Shown: positions 59,135-64,000 of the stretch, in pieces
How positions within the stretch are numbered: position 1 is the first letter of the stretch
How the letters are laid out: each line of letters starts with the position of its first letter
From: Salicibibacter cibarius
GTDB taxonomy: Bacteria > Bacillota > Bacilli > Bacillales > Marinococcaceae
Length of the DNA: 64,000 nucleotides
Reading direction: 5' to 3'
Assembly: GCF_016495725.1 (NCBI RefSeq)
Contig: NZ_CP054705.1
Span: forward strand, 1,922,001-1,986,000
Made by a program: the position numbers and the translations under genes
The notes under the pieces: model-generated
Told to the model about the DNA's origin: nothing
Seen by the model: only the letters and a program-made list of their open reading frames with translations
Databases searched by the model: none

Positions 59135-60503
59135 GCAACGTTATCTTTCCGTGACCCAACTGACGAGGCAAATCAAAGGATTAATTGATAAAAGCCCGCT
59201 TTTGAACGACGTTTTTTTACGTGGGGAAATCTCGAACTTTAAGCACCACAGCCGTGGCCATATGTATTTCACGATTAAAGATGAAAAGGCGCGAGTGTCG
59301 GCAGTCATGTTTGCCGGCAACAATCGCGCCTTGCGCTTTCGGCCCGAAAGCGGGATGAAGGTGCTTGTGCGCGGCAATGTATCTGTGTATGAGCCGTATG
59401 GCCAATACCAATTGTACGTGCGGATGATGGAACCGGATGGGATTGGGCAATTGTATCTCGCCTATGAACAATTGAAAAAGAAGCTGGATTCGGAAGGATT
59501 GTTTCACGCATCAAGAAAACGGCCGCTTCCCAATTTTCCGGATCATATCGGGGTGATCACTTCAAAAACCGGAGCCGTTATCCGCGACATTTACACGACT
59601 GTAAAGAGAAGATATCCTCAAGCTTCCATTTCCCTCTATCCGGTCGCTGTTCAAGGTCCTGAAGCAGCCCCGGGTATCGTACGTGCTTTAAAGCAAGCGA
59701 ACGAAGATGGCAATGATGTTTTAATTGCCGGAAGGGGGGGAGGGTCAATCGAGGATCTGTGGGCGTTCAACGATGAACAGGTCGTCCGTACAGCCGCTGC
59801 TTTAAGCACTCCGCTCATTTCCGCTGTCGGCCATGAAACGGATGTCACATTAATGGATTTCGTTGCAGATATACGGGCGGCTACACCGACAGCCGCGGCC
59901 GAAATCGCTGTTCCATCGCTCATCGAATGGCAACAAAAAATTGCCACTCAAAAAACGCGCTTGCAACAAATCATGCAACAAATCATTAATGCCCGCAAAG
60001 AAAAATTGGCCTATATGAAGAATGCTTATGCGTTTCGTTACCCGGAACAATTGCTTAAGCAAAAGGAGCAAGAGCTCGACCGAAATCTCGATCAATTGCA
60101 TCGCGCCATGCAAACGCGCATGCAAATGCAAAGACAACAAGTGAATGAGCAGCGCCGGCGTATTGCTTCGCTAAAGCCAACGCATCTGCTCGAACAGAAA
60201 AGGAAATTGCTTGAAACGGATACGAAGCAATTGGAAGGAAATTTTCAGCGGTTGTTGGCTGATAAGGCAAACCGATATGAACGTTTATTGGAAAAACTGA
60301 CCCTTCTTAATCCAATGGAAACATTAAAACGGGGATACACCGTAGCGTATAGGGATGAGCAGTTGGTAAAAACCGTTGAAGCCGTTGATTTGGAAGATGA
60401 ATTGCGTCTTTATTTCCAAGATGGTTATGTGAAAGCAGAAGTCACGGAAAAAGGAACTGAAACATTTGTAGCTGATAAGGGGGATGCAACCGGTGGAAGA
60501 TGA
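59121..60503 (+). CDS. xseA: Exodeoxyribonuclease VII large subunit
   Basis: This 460-residue protein has an N-terminal OB-fold (LRGEISNFKHHSRGHMYFTI), the catalytic core (GVITSKTGAVIRDI, GRGGGSIEDLWAFNDE, SAVGHETDVTLMDFVADIRA) and long coiled coil. It degrades single-stranded DNA with XseB. ATG 59121 overlaps the folD end by 14 bp. Confidence 0.95.
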   Translation: MMNPEQRYLSVTQLTRQIKGLIDKSPLLNDVFLRGEISNFKHHSRGHMYFTIKDEKARVSAVMFAGNNRALRFRPESGMKVLVRGNVSVYEPYGQYQLYVRMMEPDGIGQLYLAYEQLKKKLDSEGLFHASRKRPLPNFPDHIGVITSKTGAVIRDIYTTVKRRYPQASISLYPVAVQGPEAAPGIVRALKQANEDGNDVLIAGRGGGSIEDLWAFNDEQVVRTAAALSTPLISAVGHETDVTLMDFVADIRAATPTAAAEIAVPSLIEWQQKIATQKTRLQQIMQQIINARKEKLAYMKNAYAFRYPEQLLKQKEQELDRNLDQLHRAMQTRMQMQRQQVNEQRRRIASLKPTHLLEQKRKLLETDTKQLEGNFQRLLADKANRYERLLEKLTLLNPMETLKRGYTVAYRDEQLVKTVEAVDLEDELRLYFQDGYVKAEVTEKGTETFVADKGDATGGR

Positions 60504-60750
60504 AAGAAACGAAGAGACAGATGATAAACAGACATTTGAAGCGGACATGAAAAAACTTGAATCTATTATTCAGCAACTCGAAGAAGGGGATGTCCCGTTG
60601 GAAAAAGCGATTGAGATGTATCAAACGGGAATGAAGCTATCCAAACGTTGCCATGACCAATTGCAGAGCGTCGAGAAGCAAATGGACCGCATTGTCAATG
60701 ATACGGGAGAAAGCGTTCCGTTGGAATTGGAAGATCAACAGAGCAATTAA
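60493..60750 (+). CDS. xseB: Exodeoxyribonuclease VII small subunit
   Basis: This 85-residue helical protein contains FEADMKKLESIIQQLEEGDV and LEKAIEMYQTGMKLSKRC. GTG 60493 sits about 9 bp after AAGGGGG; ATG 60484 abuts that site. It overlaps xseA by 11 bp. Confidence 0.92.
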   Translation: MEDERNEETDDKQTFEADMKKLESIIQQLEEGDVPLEKAIEMYQTGMKLSKRCHDQLQSVEKQMDRIVNDTGESVPLELEDQQSN

Positions 60751-60902
60751 CGCTTAAAGTATTGGAAAAGGAAGGTGAGCGTCTGCATAGACGCTTGCGG
60801 GATATTGTGAAAGGAGAGAAACAGACTTTTGCGTTCCCTCCCATTTTTTTACGATTAAGTACCAAAAAAGTGGGCTTCCGCGCATCTGGATCTGGTTTTG
60901 GA

Positions 60903-61796
60903 TTGACAAAAGAAAGACTCGATCAACTGAATGAAACACACATTCCGCCTCTGACGGAAACGATAAAGGTGCACGTAGAAGCTTTAGAGGCACCGCCCCG
61001 GTTAAAAGAAGCGATGCTTTACTCATTAAACACGGGGGGGAAACGGATTCGACCCCTGCTTTTAATCGCGGTTGCCGCCAGCTATAAGCCTGTCAACGGA
61101 GAAATGTATAAACTCGGAGCCGCCATTGAAATGGTACACACGTACTCGCTTATCCATGATGATTTGCCGAGCATGGACAATGACGATATGAGACGAGGCA
61201 AACCAACCAATCATAAAGTATATGGGGAAGCGTTGGCGATCCTTGCCGGGGATGCACTTTTAACAGAGAGCTTTTCCTTGCTCGGAAACATAACCGAACA
61301 AGAGCTGTCTCCCCGTGATGCCTTATATTTAACCCGCCGCTTATCGGAAGCGAGTGGCGCAACTGGAATGGTTGGAGGCCAGATCGCTGATTTGGAAGCT
61401 GAGAACCGAGGGGTGACGCTCGCAGAGCTTGAATGGATCCATCGGCATAAAACCGCCGCCATCTTGAGTTTTGCCGCAGAAGCAGGAGGGGTGATTGGGG
61501 GAGCGCCACCAGAAGACATATCACTGCTTAAGCCATTCGCGGAAGAAGTAGGCATCGCTTTTCAAATTAAAGATGACATCCTCGATGTCGAGGGGAACGA
61601 ATCAGCGATTGGAAAGCCGGTGGGGAGTGACGAAAACAATGGGAAAAGCACTTACCCGAGTTTGCTTACGCTTAGCGAGGCAAAGCGTAAATTGCGCAGT
61701 CATATGGAAAAGGCCGAGCATATGTTGCGGTCGCTTTCCGTACCCGCCCCCGATCTTTTTTCTGTCCTCTCCTATATAGAAGAGAGAGATCGTTAA
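60903..61796 (+). CDS. ispA: Farnesyl diphosphate synthase (geranyltranstransferase)
   Basis: This 297-residue polyprenyl synthase makes farnesyl diphosphate. The first Asp-rich motif is DDLPSMDNDD and the second DDILD, with GGKRIRP for IPP binding. TTG 60903 gives an N-terminus that lines up with B. subtilis IspA (about 40 residues before SLNTGGKR), though its ribosome site is weak. The same frame is open back to TTG 60762, which would add 47 residues. Confidence 0.93.
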   Translation: MTKERLDQLNETHIPPLTETIKVHVEALEAPPRLKEAMLYSLNTGGKRIRPLLLIAVAASYKPVNGEMYKLGAAIEMVHTYSLIHDDLPSMDNDDMRRGKPTNHKVYGEALAILAGDALLTESFSLLGNITEQELSPRDALYLTRRLSEASGATGMVGGQIADLEAENRGVTLAELEWIHRHKTAAILSFAAEAGGVIGGAPPEDISLLKPFAEEVGIAFQIKDDILDVEGNESAIGKPVGSDENNGKSTYPSLLTLSEAKRKLRSHMEKAEHMLRSLSVPAPDLFSVLSYIEERDR

Positions 61797-61824
61797 GGTG
61801 AAAATCATATTACGAATTCATAAA

Positions 61825-61850
61825 GTGCTGCCGTACAGGTAGCATTTTTG
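61825..61850 (+). terminator. Terminator-like hairpin after ispA
   Basis: GTGCTGCC pairs with GGTAGCAT using G-U pairs, followed by TTTTG. Possible partial terminator before dxs. Confidence 0.6.
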
Positions 61851-62022
61851 CTTTGTTAGAAGTAAAATAGAAGCACACATCGATCCAGTACAAATTTTTC
61901 ATATTATAAAGGAGGACAAGCGAGGTCCGAAAGGATGATTTGTAAACGATCGGTTGCTTGGTTTATGATATAAAAAACGGTTGAATAAAGTAACAGATTT
62001 AAACGAAAGCGAGGGTTTGCGC

Positions 62023-63912
62023 ATGGATTTGGAAACCATTCAGCATCCCGGGTTCCTGAAAAGTTTATCACGCAAACAATTGGACGAGCTTGCCGAGGAT
62101 ATACGTTCGTTCTTAATTTCAAAACTATCCGTTACAGGCGGACATTTGGGGCCAAATCTGGGTGTTGTGGAGTTAACGCTTATGCTTCATAAACTTTATG
62201 ATAGTCCGAAGGATAAAATCATTTGGGATGTGGGGCATCAGACATATGTTCATAAAATCCTGACGGGACGGGCGAATCGATTTGATTCGTTAAAGCAATT
62301 TCAAGGTTTATGCGGATATGCGAAACGAGACGAAAGCGAACACGACGTTTGGGAAGCAGGCCATAGTTCTACCTCCCTTTCCGCAGCGATGGGCATGGCT
62401 ACAGCCCGGGACTTGCAAGGCGAAGATTTCAACGTCCTTCCCGTTATCGGGGACGGGGCTCTAACCGGGGGCATGGCACTCGAAGCCATGAACCATATTG
62501 GCCATGAACAAACGGATCTGACCGTTATTTTGAATGATAATGAAATGTCCATTGCGCCAAATGTCGGTGCAATGCATAACATGTTGGGACGTTTGCGCAC
62601 GACAGGCGGCTACCGCAGAACGAAAGAGGATCTTGAGTACTTTGTCAAAAAAATCCCGGCTTTCGGCGGCGCATTAAGCGCAACAGCCGATCGGTTAAAA
62701 AGCAGCGTTAAATACTTGCTCGTCTCCGGTATATTTTTCGAGGAAATGGGCTTTACGTACCTCGGCCCGATTGATGGCCACAACTTTGACGAACTCCATA
62801 GCAACTTGACCTATGCAAAGCGTACGAAAGGGCCTGTGCTCTTGCATGTGGTTACGAAGAAAGGGAAAGGGTACAAGCCTGCCGAAGAAGACGCGAGCGG
62901 TGCCTGGCACGGTCCCGGGCCATACAAAATAGAGTCCGGAGATATGATAAAGAAATCGGGTCCGCCCGCGTATAGTGCCGTGTTTAGCGATACACTCGCG
63001 AAGATCGCGGAAAATGACGATCGGCTTGTCGCGTTGACAGCGGCGATGCCCGGTGGTACGAAGCTCGATAAATTTGCAAAAAAATTCCCGGCACGCATGT
63101 TTGATGTGGGGATCGCTGAACAACACGCGACAACGATGGCTGCCGGTCTTTCCACCCAGGGAATGAAGCCTGTGTTCGGTGTGTATTCGACGTTTTTACA
63201 ACGGGGATATGATCAGCTCGTTCATGACGTTTGCCGCCAAAATCTGAACGTTGTTTTCGGTATTGACCGTTCCGGACTCGTCGGCGGAGATGGGGAAACG
63301 CATCAAGGCGTCTTCGATATCGCTTATCTGAGACACTTGCCGAATATGAAGATCGTCATCCCGAAAGATGAGAATGAGTTGCAGCACATGATTCATACCG
63401 CTATCGTTAATGATGACGGGCCAATGGCCGTTCGTTTTCCGCGCGGGAACGGACTTGGCGTTAAGATGGATGAGGAGTTAAAAACCTTGCCTGTCGGCGA
63501 ATGGCCGGTGGAACAAAAAGGAAACGATGCTGTTATCCTTGCGTTCAGCACGATGTTGCCGATTGCGAAAGAAGCGGCCGCACAGTTGAAAAAAAGCGGG
63601 ATTTCCACTCGTGTCGTGAACGCCAATTCCGCGAAACCATTGGATGAAAAACAGCTTGATCAAATCGCCGATGAAAACATTCCGATTTTAACGATGGAAG
63701 AAGCGGTTTTAAAAGGCGGCTTCGGAAGTGCCGTTCTCGAATATTTAAACGATCAAAACCATATTGGCTTGCAAGTGAAGCGAATGGGTTTACCCGATCG
63801 CTATATCGAACACGGAAACCCGAGCAACTGGTATGAAGAACTGGGACTCACGGCGAACGAAGTCGCGAAAACGATTGATGAAATGGTGCCGAGGAAGAAA
63901 CAACGCGCATGA
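62023..63912 (+). CDS. dxs: 1-deoxy-D-xylulose-5-phosphate synthase
   Basis: This 629-residue thiamine diphosphate enzyme performs the first step of the MEP isoprenoid pathway. [13 protein letters not shown], the ThDP motif GDGALTGG...NDNEMS, and [16 protein letters not shown] (catalytic Glu) are visible. ATG 62023 matches the usual family start ([16 protein letters not shown]); TTG 61981 is an unlikely longer start. It overlaps the next gene by 4 bp. Confidence 0.96.
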   Translation: MDLETIQHPGFLKSLSRKQLDELAEDIRSFLISKLSVTGGHLGPNLGVVELTLMLHKLYDSPKDKIIWDVGHQTYVHKILTGRANRFDSLKQFQGLCGYAKRDESEHDVWEAGHSSTSLSAAMGMATARDLQGEDFNVLPVIGDGALTGGMALEAMNHIGHEQTDLTVILNDNEMSIAPNVGAMHNMLGRLRTTGGYRRTKEDLEYFVKKIPAFGGALSATADRLKSSVKYLLVSGIFFEEMGFTYLGPIDGHNFDELHSNLTYAKRTKGPVLLHVVTKKGKGYKPAEEDASGAWHGPGPYKIESGDMIKKSGPPAYSAVFSDTLAKIAENDDRLVALTAAMPGGTKLDKFAKKFPARMFDVGIAEQHATTMAAGLSTQGMKPVFGVYSTFLQRGYDQLVHDVCRQNLNVVFGIDRSGLVGGDGETHQGVFDIAYLRHLPNMKIVIPKDENELQHMIHTAIVNDDGPMAVRFPRGNGLGVKMDEELKTLPVGEWPVEQKGNDAVILAFSTMLPIAKEAAAQLKKSGISTRVVNANSAKPLDEKQLDQIADENIPILTMEEAVLKGGFGSAVLEYLNDQNHIGLQVKRMGLPDRYIEHGNPSNWYEELGLTANEVAKTIDEMVPRKKQRA

Positions 63913-64000
63913 AAAAAGAACGAGCGGATGTTTTACTCGTTGAGAAGGGGTTACTCTCTACACGTGAAAAAGCGAGGCGGTCGATTATGGCCGGCCTCGT
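63909..64000 (+). CDS. yqxC: TlyA/YqxC family rRNA methyltransferase-like protein, 5' end
   Basis: Only the first 30 codons are in the window. [20 protein letters not shown] followed by ARRSIMAG is the start of the S4 RNA-binding domain of TlyA-type proteins, and yqxC follows dxs in B. subtilis. The gene continues beyond the window. Confidence 0.85.
   Translation, partial: MKKERADVLLVEKGLLSTREKARRSIMAGL

Noticed and set aside
61961-61972. Very short frame before dxs as a leader peptide
   Set aside because: Only about a dozen codons with no distinctive residues or attenuator; not supportable.

Overview
The window is chromosomal DNA from an endospore-forming Bacillaceae. Evidence for sporulation is the complete spoIIIA operon and a CotX-type coat gene. 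Evidence for the family is gene order that closely follows the Bacillus subtilis yqg-yqh-yqi region, together with TTG/GTG starts and strong Shine-Dalgarno sites. Many proteins carry acidic tails (PbpA, SpoIIIAG, SpoIIIAH), which suggests a salt- or alkali-adapted lineage; that is inference.

Layout. 1-8.9 kb: the end of a DUF1002 gene, an NfeD-like gene, yqgB, a Na/Pi transporter, yqgC, three tRNAs (Met, His, probably Ile2), sodA, a decayed IS91-type element and yqgE. 8.9-15.4 kb: pbpA, rpmG, yqgN, a DUF92 gene, a yqgO-like gene, the rhomboid protease gluP, a membrane protein and yqgQ. 15.6-23.1 kb: an accessory metabolic block with rocF (arginase), aspA, a regulator plus ABC transporter operon, rocD and thiE. 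23.2-29.1 kb: tRNA-Gln, comGA-GG with one extra small ORF, yqzE, yqgY, yqgX and yqgW. 29.8-38.4 kb: yqhG, yqhH, a glycine riboswitch controlling gcvT-gcvPA-gcvPB, yqhL and lipM. 38.4-40.6 kb: a gene-poor zone of gene remnants and repeats. 40.6-49.1 kb: a D-amino acid transaminase, mntR, a YtvI-like protein, coat genes, yqhO-P-Q-R, pepP and efp. 49.2-50.9 kb: an IS256 element inside a tandem repeat array. 51.2-56.5 kb: spoIIIAA-AH. 57.0-64.0 kb: an unknown gene, yqhY, nusB, folD, xseA, xseB, ispA, dxs and the start of yqxC/tlyA.

How the genes work together. gcvT-PA-PB form the glycine cleavage P and T proteins under glycine control; lipM nearby makes the octanoyl group needed for lipoylation. 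RocF and RocD catalyse consecutive steps of arginine breakdown. The comG genes build the competence pseudopilus. SpoIIIA proteins form the forespore-mother cell channel complex. ispA and dxs supply isoprenoids, and folD with yqgN act in one-carbon folate metabolism. Compared with my recollection of B. subtilis, pst, glcK, aroQ and accBC are missing at their expected positions.

The most unusual content is non-coding. (1) A dispersed family of about 90-bp two-hairpin elements has seven copies with compensatory stem changes. (2) Tandem hairpin arrays with differing sequences share a 52-bp period at five places, one interrupted by an IS256 element. (3) Four TATCAGC motifs are spaced exactly 21 bp apart. 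(4) A multi-hairpin region after spoIIIAH may be a structured RNA. (5) spoIIIAF appears to use an ATC start codon. All of these were read by eye; no database search or folding program was run.
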